This document shows positions 25,528 to 34,961 of a stretch of 64,000 nucleotides of DNA, in pieces. How positions within the stretch are numbered: the first letter of the stretch is position 1; each line of letters begins with the position of its first letter. Source of the stretch: Novosphingobium sp. Lineage in GTDB: Bacteria > Pseudomonadota > Alphaproteobacteria > Sphingomonadales > Sphingomonadaceae. Both the position numbers and the translations under genes were made by a program. A model generated the notes under the pieces. That model ran no database searches and was not told the origin of the DNA. It saw nothing but the letters and a program-made list of their open reading frames with translations. Where the stretch lies: contig NZ_JBCNLP010000001.1 in NCBI RefSeq assembly GCF_039595395.1, positions 2,728,001 to 2,792,000 of the forward strand, written 5' to 3'.

Positions 25528-26688
25528 TCAAGCCTTGTAGGTCTTTTCCACGGCAGCGCGGAAGTTGGCCATGTCCTGAGCCGAACCCACCGTGATACGC
25601 GAGGTCGTCGGCCAGATCGGCCAGTTGCGGCCGATCTGCACCTGCTGCGTCAGCAGGGCCGTCTGCATTTCCTTGGCGGGCTTCTTCCAGTTCACCATGA
25701 ACATGTTGGCTTCGGCGCCGGGGTGATATTCGATGCCCTTCTTGCCGAGCCAGGCGAGAGTTTCCTCGCGGTTGGCGATCATCTCGTTACGGCGGGCCTT
25801 GATCAGGCCGGCCTCGGTGTAGACCGCCGCGCCGCAGGCCATGGCGGTGATCGAGATGCCGCCCGAAACGGCGTTGTAGAGGGCGATCTTCTGCTGCACT
25901 TCGGGCGCCGCGAAGGTCAGGCCCAGGCGGATGCCCGCCATGCCGAACAGCTTCGAGAAGGTGCGCATCACGATGAGGTCCTTGCGGTTGCCAAGGAGCT
26001 TCAGAGCGGAAGGCGCTTCCGAGAAGTGGATGTAGGCTTCGTCAACCAGCACCATGGACCCTGCGGGCTTGTTGTCGAGCAGCCACTGGATGTCGGCCAG
26101 CGAGGTGACCGTGCCGGTGGGGTTGTTGGGGGTGCAGATGTAGTAGAGGCCGGCGTTGGGGTTCGAAGCCAGCATGGCCTTCACATCGGCGCCCTTGCCG
26201 ATCGTCTGCGGAGCCTTGGCAAGCGGGGCGCCCAGATAGGCCGCCGTGCGCCAGGCCGACTCGAAGGTGGGATCAACGGTGACCAGACCCTTGGTGGGCG
26301 AGCAGAAAGCCGCCACGATGCTGACCAGCGGGCCACCCGAACCGGGCCAGATGCGGACGACGGACTCAGGCACGCCCTCGGTCGAGGCGACGGTGGTGAT
26401 CAGCTTGTCCTTGAGGTCATCCGGGTCATAGCGGTTGCCCGAAGCGGCGTATTTGGCAATGGCCTGCACGCCCGAGGCGAAGGGGCCGGTCCAGCATTCG
26501 TTGGCGCCGATGATCGTGCCGCCCTTGAGCGAGCGGGCGGCCTGCTGCTGGGCCTCGGCGGTGCCGATGAAAGCGGTGGGCGAAGCGGCGGCGGCGCCGA
26601 GCAGGGCGGCGATCTTGCCGAAGTTGCGACGCGAGAAACCGCGATCGATCAGATCCTGCTGCGCGTTTTCCTGGAGTGACACGACCAT
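25528..26688 (-). CDS. Tat-exported PLP aminotransferase, HisC-like (paralogue 1)
   Basis: About 386 aa. FSRRNFGKIAALLGAAAAS is a twin-arginine signal (Arg20-Arg21), so the folded enzyme should be exported. The fold-type I aminotransferase core is intact: CTPNNPTGT (185-193), VLVDEAYIHF with Asp216 and Tyr219, and the PLP lysine Lys246 in RTFSKLFGMAGIRLG, as in histidinol-phosphate aminotransferases. AGGGGA precedes the ATG; the longer open frame upstream is ignored. A close paralogue lies at 50731-51924, sharing IGANECWTGP and FCSPTKGLVT. The substrate is unknown; periplasmic PLP enzymes of this fold are uncommon. Confidence 0.9.
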   Translation of the reverse strand: MVVSLQENAQQDLIDRGFSRRNFGKIAALLGAAAASPTAFIGTAEAQQQAARSLKGGTIIGANECWTGPFASGVQAIAKYAASGNRYDPDDLKDKLITTVASTEGVPESVVRIWPGSGGPLVSIVAAFCSPTKGLVTVDPTFESAWRTAAYLGAPLAKAPQTIGKGADVKAMLASNPNAGLYYICTPNNPTGTVTSLADIQWLLDNKPAGSMVLVDEAYIHFSEAPSALKLLGNRKDLIVMRTFSKLFGMAGIRLGLTFAAPEVQQKIALYNAVSGGISITAMACGAAVYTEAGLIKARRNEMIANREETLAWLGKKGIEYHPGAEANMFMVNWKKPAKEMQTALLTQQVQIGRNWPIWPTTSRITVGSAQDMANFRAAVEKTYKA

Positions 26689-26878
26689 GTTTGTCCCCTT
26701 CTGCCGGCCCATGCCAGCGTGCTGAATGTGCTGAACGCTCCCGCCCGATGCCTGCCTTGAAACAGGCGGAGGCCGGGGTCCCCCTTCCAGAAAGATGGCT
26801 ACAGGCTGAACGCGGCTTTGGGCATACGTCAGATCACCCCCCTCCAGGGCGAGCAAAACCCCCTGATTGACTAGGATT

Positions 26879-28261
26879 TCAGATCCCGTCCGAGGTGCCG
26901 TCGATGGGGAAAGCCAGCAGCGCGACCAGCCCTCCGCCGGGCCGGTTGGCCAGGGTCAGCGTGGCACCAAAGCCGCGCGCCTGGGTCCGCGCGATGGTGA
27001 GGCCGATGCCGGTGCCGCCGGTGGAGCGCGAGCGGCTGGTTTCGCCACGCACGAAAGGTTCGAACATTTCCGCGATGCGCTCGGGCGGGATGCCGGGGCC
27101 GCTGTCGGCGACCGAAATCTCGACATGGCGGTCGTTGAGGCTGCAACTGACCTGCGCCTCGCCGCCATATTTGATGGCATTGCTCACCAGATTTTCCAGA
27201 CAGCGGGTCAGCGCATCGGGCTTGATCCAGGCCGACACATCGCAATGCCCGGCCAGAAACACCGGCGCGCCCATTTCGGCATGATCCTCGACCAGGCTGG
27301 TGACCAGCGAGTCGATGTCCACCATCGACCATTGCTCGCGGTTTTCGGTGCTGCGGGCCAGATCGAGCCCGTCGCGCACCAGCGACTGCATCGCCGCCAG
27401 ATCCGCGACCAGCCTTTCGCGCAGCGCCCCCTCCTCCACCTGTTCAAGGCGCAGGCGCAGGCGGGTGATCGGCGTCTGCAGATCATGCGCGATGGCGGCC
27501 AGAATATGGGTGCGCTCACGAAAGCCGTCGCGCACGCGCTGCTGCATCAGGTTGAAGGTTTCCAGCGCCACGCGCACTTCGCCCGGACCGGTCACCGGGA
27601 TCGCCTCGGGATCGCTGGAGAGCGAGAAACGCTGCGCAGAGTGGGTCAGGCGGCGCAGCGGCACGGTGGTCAGCCGCGCTGCCCATAGGGAAATCAGCGC
27701 GCTGGCCATCACGATCAGGAACAGATAGATCGGATCGAGCGAGCCATTGTGCGGGATCTGCAGCGCGAAGAGGTCGATGGTGACCAGCCGCCGCACCCCG
27801 CGCGCGTCGGTGAAGCCGACCTGCCAGCAGTCGATGTCGATCTTGCCCTTCACGCCGGCGATGCTGTTCTGGTCCACATAGGACTCGGCAAAGCATGAGT
27901 TGGTGATGTGCTTGACGGTCACGCCCGCCTGCTCGCCCATGCCCTGCTTCAGCATGTCGATCAGCCGGGGGTCGGCATCGCCCAGCACGACGGCAGGCAT
28001 GGCGTTGCGCACGCCGAACAGCTCGCGCGCGTCGAGCTGTCGCTGGGTAACCTGGGGGTTATGGGCAAAGCGGTTGGCGATGTCGGCGGTGCTGGCCACC
28101 ACGCGCTCAAGCTGGAGATGCTGGAGCGCGAGAATACGCAGATGCTCGGCCACGAACAGCGAGGCGATCGAGGCGCTGGCGATGCCCAGCATCAGCAACA
28201 GCGCAATACGCCCGGCCAGCGAGGCCGCAAAATCACGCCACAGGCGCGCCAATGCCCTCAC
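26879..28261 (-). CDS. Two-component sensor histidine kinase of the efflux locus
   Basis: 460 aa from a GTG start. The N-terminal helix (ALLLMLGIASASIASLFVA) and a second helix (IYLFLIVMASALISLWAA) enclose a periplasmic domain of about 140 residues with two cysteines (NSCFAES and DIDCWQVGF) that may form a disulfide. A HAMP segment follows, then HisKA with AAIAHDLQTPITRLRLRLE and HATPase with NLVSNAIKYGGEA, DSGPGIPPE and GGTGIGLTIART. It starts just after the response regulator stop, so the two are co-transcribed. The pair is divergent from an RND efflux operon, which it probably regulates. Confidence 0.92.
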   Translation of the reverse strand: MRALARLWRDFAASLAGRIALLLMLGIASASIASLFVAEHLRILALQHLQLERVVASTADIANRFAHNPQVTQRQLDARELFGVRNAMPAVVLGDADPRLIDMLKQGMGEQAGVTVKHITNSCFAESYVDQNSIAGVKGKIDIDCWQVGFTDARGVRRLVTIDLFALQIPHNGSLDPIYLFLIVMASALISLWAARLTTVPLRRLTHSAQRFSLSSDPEAIPVTGPGEVRVALETFNLMQQRVRDGFRERTHILAAIAHDLQTPITRLRLRLEQVEEGALRERLVADLAAMQSLVRDGLDLARSTENREQWSMVDIDSLVTSLVEDHAEMGAPVFLAGHCDVSAWIKPDALTRCLENLVSNAIKYGGEAQVSCSLNDRHVEISVADSGPGIPPERIAEMFEPFVRGETSRSRSTGGTGIGLTIARTQARGFGATLTLANRPGGGLVALLAFPIDGTSDGI

Positions 28262-28267
28262 AGGCTT

Positions 28268-29032
28268 TCACTCATAGGTGACATTGGCCGCCAGCACATA
28301 GCCCTCGCTGCGCACGGTGATGATCAGATCCGCCCCGCCCGGCTCGGCGGACAGCTTCTGACGCAACCGGCTGATCTGCAGGTCGATCGAACGGTCGAAG
28401 GCCACGGTCGCCTTGCGTTCGGGCGAGAGCGCCTCGCGCCCCAGCACCTGATTGGGCGCCTCGATCATCCGCGAGAGCAGGCGATATTCCGCCGAGGAGA
28501 GCATCACCAGCCGCCCGTCGCGCGTCACCAGACGGCGCAGCAGCAGGTCCAGCTTCCACGGCCCCAACTGGGCGAAACGGGCATTGCGCGGGCGAAGCTC
28601 CCCCTGCGCGCCATTGTCGCCCCCGCCGCCGTGGCCGCCCACCCGGCGGATAAGGTTGCGCACGCGGGCCAACAGCTCGCGCGGCTCGAAAGGCTTGGTC
28701 AGATAGTCGTCGGCGCCCAGCTCCAGCCCCAGCACGCGGTCGATTGCGCCATCGCGCGCGGTGACCATGATGATGGCATCGGTATAGCCGCGCGAACGCA
28801 GGTCGCGGCACAGGCTCAGCCCGTCGCCGTCGGGCAGGTTGAGGTCCAGCACCACCACATCGGCCGGCTCCTTGCCCAGCGCGGCAAGCGTCTCGGTCAC
28901 GCTGCCTGCGGCGCGCACCGCAAAGCCCTCGCGCTCAAGCTGGCCGATCATCAGCTCGCGGATGTCGGTGTCGTCATCGACCACCAGAACATGGCCGTTA
29001 TTAAGGCAGGACGAGGCGGAAGGCTGGTTCAT
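28268..29032 (-). CDS. Response regulator, OmpR family, of the efflux locus
   Basis: About 254 aa. The receiver domain has VLVVDDDTD, acceptor Asp63 in VVLDLNLPDGDG and Lys113 in YLTKPFEP. The C-terminal winged helix shows LSSAEYRLLSRMIEAPNQVLGREAL and DRSIDLQISRLRQKLSAEPGG, ending RSEGYVLAANV. A Gly/His-rich linker (GGHGGGGDNG) joins the domains. The first gene of a two-gene operon with the histidine kinase and divergent, across about 165 bases, from an RND efflux operon. The start at MNQPSASS is chosen by the receiver-domain boundary. Confidence 0.92.
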   Translation of the reverse strand: MNQPSASSCLNNGHVLVVDDDTDIRELMIGQLEREGFAVRAAGSVTETLAALGKEPADVVVLDLNLPDGDGLSLCRDLRSRGYTDAIIMVTARDGAIDRVLGLELGADDYLTKPFEPRELLARVRNLIRRVGGHGGGGDNGAQGELRPRNARFAQLGPWKLDLLLRRLVTRDGRLVMLSSAEYRLLSRMIEAPNQVLGREALSPERKATVAFDRSIDLQISRLRQKLSAEPGGADLIITVRSEGYVLAANVTYE

Positions 29033-29197
29033 TCGCTTGGCCTTATCCCTCCCCCGTGTGCTTGTCCAACCCGTGACAAGGGGCCCGTACATTCCGATAC
29101 AAAGACCTACGATGAGGTACCGAAAGACACGTTGAAAGCACAAATTCATACCCAAAAACTTCTGGCTTGTTGCAGCGCAAAAGAGCATTTGCTCTCC

Positions 29198-30338
29198 ATG
29201 CCTCTTTTCGCCCCCCGTTCGCCCGCCCGCATGGTCTCCCCCCTGGCCATTCTGACCGTTCTGGCCGCCTGTTCCGGCCATCAGGCTCCCCCCCACCCGC
29301 CCCCCGACGGATGTCGGCTATGTCGAGCTGCAGGGCACGCAGGCCGCGCTCAGCACCGAGCTGACCGGGCGCATCACCGCCACCACCACCTCTGACGTGC
29401 GCCCCCAGGTCGACGGCATCATCCGCGAGCGCCTGTTCAAGGAAGGCAGCGATGTGAAGGCCGGTCAGGCGCTGTATGTGATCGATGCGCGCTCCTACCG
29501 CGCCTCGCGCGATCAGATCGCCGCGCAGATCGAAAGCGCCAAGGCCAATCTGGTCACCGCCCAGAACAAGGCCGACCGCTATCGCAAGCTGAGTGACAAC
29601 CAGGCCGTGTCCAAGCAGGACATCGACGATGCCATCGCCGCGGCGGGCACGGCCCGCGCCTCGCTTCACCAGTATGAGGCCAATCTGCGCGCCGCCAACC
29701 TCAATCTGGAATACACCAAGGTGCTGGCGCCGATCTCGGGCCGCATCGGGCGTTCCTCGGTGACGGTGGGCGCGCTGGTGCAGGCCTCGCAGACCACGGC
29801 GCTGGCCACCATCACCCAGCTCGACCCGATCTATGTCGACATCACCCAGTCGAGCGCCCAACTGCTGGCCCTGCGCAAGCAGCTCGCCAATGGCAGCGTG
29901 CTGCCCGCCAGCGCCACCGTGCATCTCAAGCTGGAGGATGGCAGCGACTATCCCTATGCCGGCACCATCGAGTTCAGCGAAGTGAGCGTGGATGAAAACG
30001 CCGGCACCGTCGTGCTGCGTGCCCGCATCCCCAACCCGCAGCGCATTCTGCTGCCCGGCATGTTCGTGCGGATCGAGACGCCGCAGGGCATCGTCCCCAA
30101 CGCCGTGATGGCGCCGCAGCAGGGCATCATCCGCGACACCAAGGGCGATCCCTATGCTCTGGTGGTCGATGCGCAGAACAAGGTCGTGCAGCGCAAGATC
30201 AAGCCCGTGAAGGCCGTCGGCAACATGTGGGTCGTCTCCGAAGGGCTCAAGCCCGGCGACCATCTGATCGTGCAGGGCACCGACAAGGCGCTTCCGGGCG
30301 CCACGGTGAAGCCCACGCTCGTGAAGATCGGGGGTTGA
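29198..30338 (+). pseudogene. RND efflux periplasmic adaptor, frameshifted in a C-run
   Basis: The start (29198) encodes a lipoprotein signal, SPLAILTVLAACSG, in one frame. The rest of a MexA/AcrA-type adaptor is in another frame from about 29310: DVGYVELQGTQAALSTELTG, the two lipoyl halves (DGIIRERLFKEGSDVKAGQ and LNLEYTKVLAPISGRIGRSS) and the beta-barrel and membrane-proximal parts. The switch lies within a C7 run (29288-29294) and a C6 run (29300-29305); removing one base restores a single frame. The downstream frame has no ATG, GTG or TTG before the GTG at 29397, and a TGA lies at 29253. It is either a real mutation, a phase-variable tract or a base-calling error. The permease and channel genes follow. 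Confidence 0.85.
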
Positions 30339-30342
30339 TCCC

Positions 30343-33300
30343 ATGAGTATCAGTCGTTTCTTCATCGACAGGCCGATCTTTGCATGGGTGGTGGCGATCG
30401 CCATCATGCTGGCGGGCATCGGTGCGATCCTGTCGCTGCCCATCGAGCAGTATCCCGACGTCTCTCCGCCCGAGATCGCCATCACCGCGACCTATCCGGG
30501 CGCCTCGGCCGAGACGCTGGAATCCAGCGTCACCCAGATCATCGAGCAGCAGCTCACCGGCGTCGACAATCTGCTGTACTTCTCTTCCACCTCCTCGGCC
30601 TCGGGTCAGGCGACGATCACCGTCACCTTCGCCAAGGGCACCAACCCGGATACGGCGCAGGTGCAGGTGCAGAACAAGGTGCAGCAGGCCACATCGCGCC
30701 TGCCCACCGAAGTGCAGCAGCGCGGCGTGACCGTCACCAAGGCCGCCGCCGACTTCCTGATGGTGGTCGCCCTCTATGACGAGAGCAACCGCGCCGATTC
30801 CTCGGACATCGGCGACTATCTGGTCAGCCACATCAACGACGAGATCGGCCGCGTGAACGGCGTGGGCCAGACCCAGGTCTTCGGCGCGCAATATGCCATG
30901 CGCGTCTGGCTGGACCCGACCAAGCTGGCCGCGCGCAAGCTGATGCCCTCGGACGTCACCGCCGCCATCGCCGCCCAGAACGTCGAGGTTTCGGCAGGCC
31001 AGATCGGCCAGCTCCCCGCCGTCAGGGGCCAGGCGATCAACGCCGTGGTCAAGGCCAAGTCGCGCCTGCAGACCCCCGAGCAGTTCAACAACATCGTCGT
31101 CAAGACTCTGACCGACGGCTCGATCGTGCGCCTGTCGGATGTCGCCCGCGCCGAGCTGGGGCCAGAGGATTACGGCTTCTCGGCCCGCCTCAACGGCCAT
31201 CCCGCCGCCGGTCTTGCCGTGCAGCTTGCCGCCGGGGCCGACGCCATCAAGACCGCCGCCGCTGTCCGCGCCAAGGTGGAGCAGCTCTCCAAGGGCATGC
31301 CCTCGGGCTATACGGTGGCCTATCCGGTCGACAGCACCACCTTCGTGAAAACCTCGATCCATGAGGTGATCGAGACGCTGGTGATCGCCATCCTGCTGGT
31401 GGTCGCGGTGATGTATCTCTTCCTGCAGAGCTGGCGCGCCACGCTGGTGCCCGCCATCGCGGTGCCGGTGGTGCTGCTGGGCACCTTCGGCATCCTTGCC
31501 GCCTTCGGCTATTCGGTCAACACGCTGACGATGTTCGGCATGGTGCTGGCCATCGGCCTGCTGGTCGACGACGCCATCGTGGTGGTCGAGAATGTCGAGC
31601 GCCTGATGACCGAAAAGGGCCTCAATCCGCGCGAGGCCACCATCGAGTCGATGGACGAGATCGGCTCGGCGCTGGTGGGCATCGCGCTGGTGCTCTCGGC
31701 GGTGCTGCTGCCGATGGCCTTCTTTGGCGGATCGACCGGCGTGATCTATCGCCAGTTCTCGGTGACCATCGTTTCGGCGATGATGCTCTCGGTGATCGTC
31801 GCGCTGGTGCTCTCGCCCGCGCTGTGCGCCACCATGCTCAAGGGCGGTGACCACGATCCGCTTCACCGTACCGGCATGTTCGGCACCTTCAACCGCTGGC
31901 TGGACGCCAAGACCACCTCCTATCTGGGCAAGGTCGAAAGCGTGATCGCCCGCCGGGCCCTGCATCTGGGCGTGTTTGCCGCCATTGTGGTGGCGATGGC
32001 GCTGCTCTTCACCCGCCTGCCCACCGGCTTCCTGCCCGATGAGGATCAGGGCATGGCCATGGTCATGTTCCAGCTCCCCCCCGGCGCCACGGACGAGCGG
32101 GCGCAGAAGGTCGGCGACCAGATCCAGGCCTTCTACATGGGTGACGAGAAGAAGAACGTCGCTCAGGCCATGGTCGTCAACGGCTTCAGCTTCAACGGTC
32201 AGGGCCAGAATGCGGGCATGGGCTTTGTCGCCCTGGCGCCCTTCGATGATCGTACCAGCAGCAAGGACTCGGTCGGCTCGATTAACAAGCGGGCGATGAT
32301 GGAGTTCAGCAAGATCCGCGATGCCACGGTCTTCCCGCTGGCACCCCCGGCCATTCGCGGCCTGGGCCAGTCGAGCGGCTTCACCTTCGAGCTGCTCAAC
32401 AGTGCCAACCTCGATCGTGCCACCTTCGAGGAGCTGCGCGACAAGCTGATCGCCGCGGCCAATGCCGATCCCAAGCTGGCGCAGGTGCGCGCCGCCACGC
32501 TGGTCGATGCCCCGCAGCTGCGCATCAACATCGACGAGGCCAAGCTGGCCGTGCTGGGCCTGAGCGAAAGCGACGTGAACAATGTGCTGACCACCGCCTG
32601 GGGCAGCAACTACGTCAATGACTTCGTGGATCGCGGCCGTGTGAAGCGCGTCTATGTGCAGGGCGATTCCGCCGCGCGCATGCTGCCCGAGGACATCGAG
32701 AAATGGTATGTCCGTTCCAGCACCAACGGCAATATGGTGCCCTTCTCGGCCTTTGCCACCACCAAGTGGGAGAACGGCCCGAACATCGTGTCGCGCTTCA
32801 ACGGCCAGTCGGCCTATGAGATCGACGGCAGCGCGGGCGCTGGCGTCAGCTCGGGCGAGGCGATGAAGGAAATCGTCGCGCTTCAGCAGAAGATCGCGCC
32901 GGAGCTGACCTATGCCTGGTCCTCGCTGTCCTATCAGCAGAACGAGTCCTCGGGTCAGGCGCCTTACCTCTATGCGCTCTCGGTGCTGGTGGTGTTCCTG
33001 TGCCTTGCCGCGCTCTATGAAAGCTGGTCGGTGCCGCTGGCCGTGCTGATGGTGCTGCCTCTGGGCATCATCGGCGCCGTGCTGTCGGTGACGGTCCGGG
33101 GCTTGCAGAACGACATCTATTTCCAGGTCGGTCTGCTCACCACCATCGGTCTGGCGGCCAAGAACGCGATCCTGATCGTGGAATTTGCCGAAGCCTCGCG
33201 CCGCGAAGGGCAGGACATGCTGCATGCCGTGCTCGAAGCGGCCAGACTGCGCCTGCGCCCGATCCTGATGACCTCGATCGCGTTCATCGCGGGCGTCTTC

Positions 33301-33477
33301 CCGCTGGTGATCGCCAGCGGCGTGGGCGCGGAAAGCCGGATCGAGATCGGCACCGCCGTTGCGGGCGGCATGATCACCGCCACGGTGCTGGCGATCTTCT
33401 ACGTCCCCCTGTTCTTCATGGTGATCGGCAAGCTGTTCCATGCTTCCGACAGCGAAACTCCGAGCGAGACCGCATGA
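30343..33477 (+). CDS. RND efflux permease, AcrB/MexB type (HAE1)
   Basis: 1044 aa, full length. It begins SISRFFIDRPIFAWVVAIAIML and contains the motifs expected of HAE1 pumps: PDVSPPEIAITATYPGASAE, GLLVDDAIVVVENVERL with the membrane Asp pair of the proton relay, TGFLPDEDQG opening the second half, and GLAAKNAILIVEFA near the end. It forms the inner-membrane drug/proton antiporter trimer. It starts 4 bases after the adaptor gene and its stop overlaps the channel gene start (ATGA). The adaptor it depends on is frameshifted as sequenced. Confidence 0.96.
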   Translation: MSISRFFIDRPIFAWVVAIAIMLAGIGAILSLPIEQYPDVSPPEIAITATYPGASAETLESSVTQIIEQQLTGVDNLLYFSSTSSASGQATITVTFAKGTNPDTAQVQVQNKVQQATSRLPTEVQQRGVTVTKAAADFLMVVALYDESNRADSSDIGDYLVSHINDEIGRVNGVGQTQVFGAQYAMRVWLDPTKLAARKLMPSDVTAAIAAQNVEVSAGQIGQLPAVRGQAINAVVKAKSRLQTPEQFNNIVVKTLTDGSIVRLSDVARAELGPEDYGFSARLNGHPAAGLAVQLAAGADAIKTAAAVRAKVEQLSKGMPSGYTVAYPVDSTTFVKTSIHEVIETLVIAILLVVAVMYLFLQSWRATLVPAIAVPVVLLGTFGILAAFGYSVNTLTMFGMVLAIGLLVDDAIVVVENVERLMTEKGLNPREATIESMDEIGSALVGIALVLSAVLLPMAFFGGSTGVIYRQFSVTIVSAMMLSVIVALVLSPALCATMLKGGDHDPLHRTGMFGTFNRWLDAKTTSYLGKVESVIARRALHLGVFAAIVVAMALLFTRLPTGFLPDEDQGMAMVMFQLPPGATDERAQKVGDQIQAFYMGDEKKNVAQAMVVNGFSFNGQGQNAGMGFVALAPFDDRTSSKDSVGSINKRAMMEFSKIRDATVFPLAPPAIRGLGQSSGFTFELLNSANLDRATFEELRDKLIAAANADPKLAQVRAATLVDAPQLRINIDEAKLAVLGLSESDVNNVLTTAWGSNYVNDFVDRGRVKRVYVQGDSAARMLPEDIEKWYVRSSTNGNMVPFSAFATTKWENGPNIVSRFNGQSAYEIDGSAGAGVSSGEAMKEIVALQQKIAPELTYAWSSLSYQQNESSGQAPYLYALSVLVVFLCLAALYESWSVPLAVLMVLPLGIIGAVLSVTVRGLQNDIYFQVGLLTTIGLAAKNAILIVEFAEASRREGQDMLHAVLEAARLRLRPILMTSIAFIAGVFPLVIASGVGAESRIEIGTAVAGGMITATVLAIFYVPLFFMVIGKLFHASDSETPSETA

Positions 33478-34877
33478 TGCGCGCGTTTAACATGAGAGGC
33501 CCCGCCTTCTCCCTGTCGCTGGCCGCCTTGCTGCTTTCGGGCTGCAACATGGCGCCCAAATATGTCCGCCCCACCGCCCCGGTGGCCGAGCAATGGCCGA
33601 CGGGCGCGGCCTATCCCGCGCCGGATCAGGACGCCAAAGCAGGCCTGACCTGGCAGCAGTTGATCAACAACCCCAAGCTGCAGCAGGTCATCACCCAGAT
33701 GCTGGCCAACAACCGCGACTTGCGCGCGGCAGTGGCCAATGTCGTGGCGGCGCGTGCGCAATATCGCGCCGACCGTGCGGGCATCTTCCCCACCATCGGC
33801 GCCACCGCCTCGGGCAGCCGCACCGGCGGCAGCAGCGCGGCCAATGCCATCAGCGGCTACAATGCCGTCAACATCGGCATCTCCTCCTTCGAGATCGACC
33901 TGTGGGGACGGCTGCGCAATCAGGCCAGCGCGGGTTTCGAGACTTATCTCTCGACCCAGTCGGGCATGCGCTCGACCAAGCTGAGCCTGGTGCAGGAAAC
34001 CGCTCTGGCCTATGTCACGCTGGCCTCGGATGAGGATCTGCTGGCCATCGCCAAGGACACCGCCACCAGCGCCAAACGCAGTCTGGACCTGACGCAATCG
34101 CTGCTCGATGCCGGGCTTGGCAATGCGGTCGATGTGGAAACCGCGCGCACCGTGCTGGCCACCGCGCAATCGGATATGGCCAGCGCCACCACGCAGGTGG
34201 CGCAGGACCGCAATGCGCTCGATCTGCTGGTGGGCGGCCATGTCGATGAGGCGCTTCTGCCCACATCGCTGTCCGATGTCGATGGCAGCATCGCGCTGGT
34301 TCCGGCGGGGCTTTCCTCGCAGGTGCTGCTCCAGCGCCCCGATGTGGTCGAGGCCGAGCATACTCTGAAGGGTGCCAATTTCAGCATTGGCGCTGCCCGC
34401 GCGGCCTTCTTCCCGACGATCAGCCTGACGGCGACGGGCGGCTTTGCCAGCACGGCGTTGGCCCATCTGTTCCAATCGGGCTCGAAGGGCTGGACGGTGC
34501 AGCCCACCGCCTCGCTGCCGCTGATCGGTGGCACGCGCTTTGCCGATCTGGCCAAGGCCAGGGCGACGCGGGATGCCAATGTCGCCCAGTATGAAAAGGC
34601 GGTGCAGACCGCCTTCCGCGACGTGTCCGATGCCCTCGCCCGGCGCGGCACCATCGACGACCAGCGCGCCGCCCAGAGCCGTCTGGTCGGCGCCGCGCAG
34701 AAGAGCCTGACGCTGTCCGATGCGCAATATCAGGCCGGGACACTGGCCTATATCAATGTGTTGACGGCCCAGCGCACGCTCTATTCTTCGCGCCAGAGCC
34801 AGGTGGCGGCCACGCTGGCCGATCTGTCGAACCGCCTGTCGCTCTACACCGCGATCGGCGCCGACGAGACGCTGTAA
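33474..34877 (+). CDS. Outer-membrane efflux lipoprotein (NodT/OprM-like)
   Basis: 467 aa. A lipobox (LLLSGC) follows the signal peptide, then NMAPKYVRPTAPVAEQWP, the usual NodT opening. Two OEP repeats follow, with FEIDLWGRLRNQASAGFETY, LVQETALAYVTLA, LLQRPDVVEAEHTLKGANFSIGAARAAFFP and GTLAYINVLTAQRTLY. This is the TolC-like trimeric channel of a tripartite RND pump. It is coupled to the permease gene by a four-base overlap and ends in front of a terminator shared with the convergent second efflux operon. Confidence 0.94.
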   Translation: MMRAFNMRGPAFSLSLAALLLSGCNMAPKYVRPTAPVAEQWPTGAAYPAPDQDAKAGLTWQQLINNPKLQQVITQMLANNRDLRAAVANVVAARAQYRADRAGIFPTIGATASGSRTGGSSAANAISGYNAVNIGISSFEIDLWGRLRNQASAGFETYLSTQSGMRSTKLSLVQETALAYVTLASDEDLLAIAKDTATSAKRSLDLTQSLLDAGLGNAVDVETARTVLATAQSDMASATTQVAQDRNALDLLVGGHVDEALLPTSLSDVDGSIALVPAGLSSQVLLQRPDVVEAEHTLKGANFSIGAARAAFFPTISLTATGGFASTALAHLFQSGSKGWTVQPTASLPLIGGTRFADLAKARATRDANVAQYEKAVQTAFRDVSDALARRGTIDDQRAAQSRLVGAAQKSLTLSDAQYQAGTLAYINVLTAQRTLYSSRQSQVAATLADLSNRLSLYTAIGADETL

Positions 34878-34902
34878 GCCAGCCACAATCGGCCACAAAA
34901 AA

Positions 34903-34931
34903 GGGGCGGAAGGTTCATGGCCTTCCGCCCC
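34903..34931. terminator. Bidirectional terminator between the two efflux operons
   Basis: GGGGCGGAAGG and CCTTCCGCCCC form a perfect 11 bp stem around TTCATGG. AAAAAA flanks it on the left and TTCTTCGTTT on the right, so both strands end in a U-rich tract. It lies 25 bases after one NodT gene and 31 before the end of the convergent one. Confidence 0.88.
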
Positions 34932-34961
34932 TTCTTCGTTTCCCGCTTGGGTCGGGAAACG

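Noticed and set aside
30247..33441. Open frame of more than 1000 codons antisense to the AcrB/MexB-type permease
   Set aside because: It mirrors the permease gene exactly, has no known domain and a His/Gly/Asp-rich composition typical of antisense frames in GC-rich DNA.
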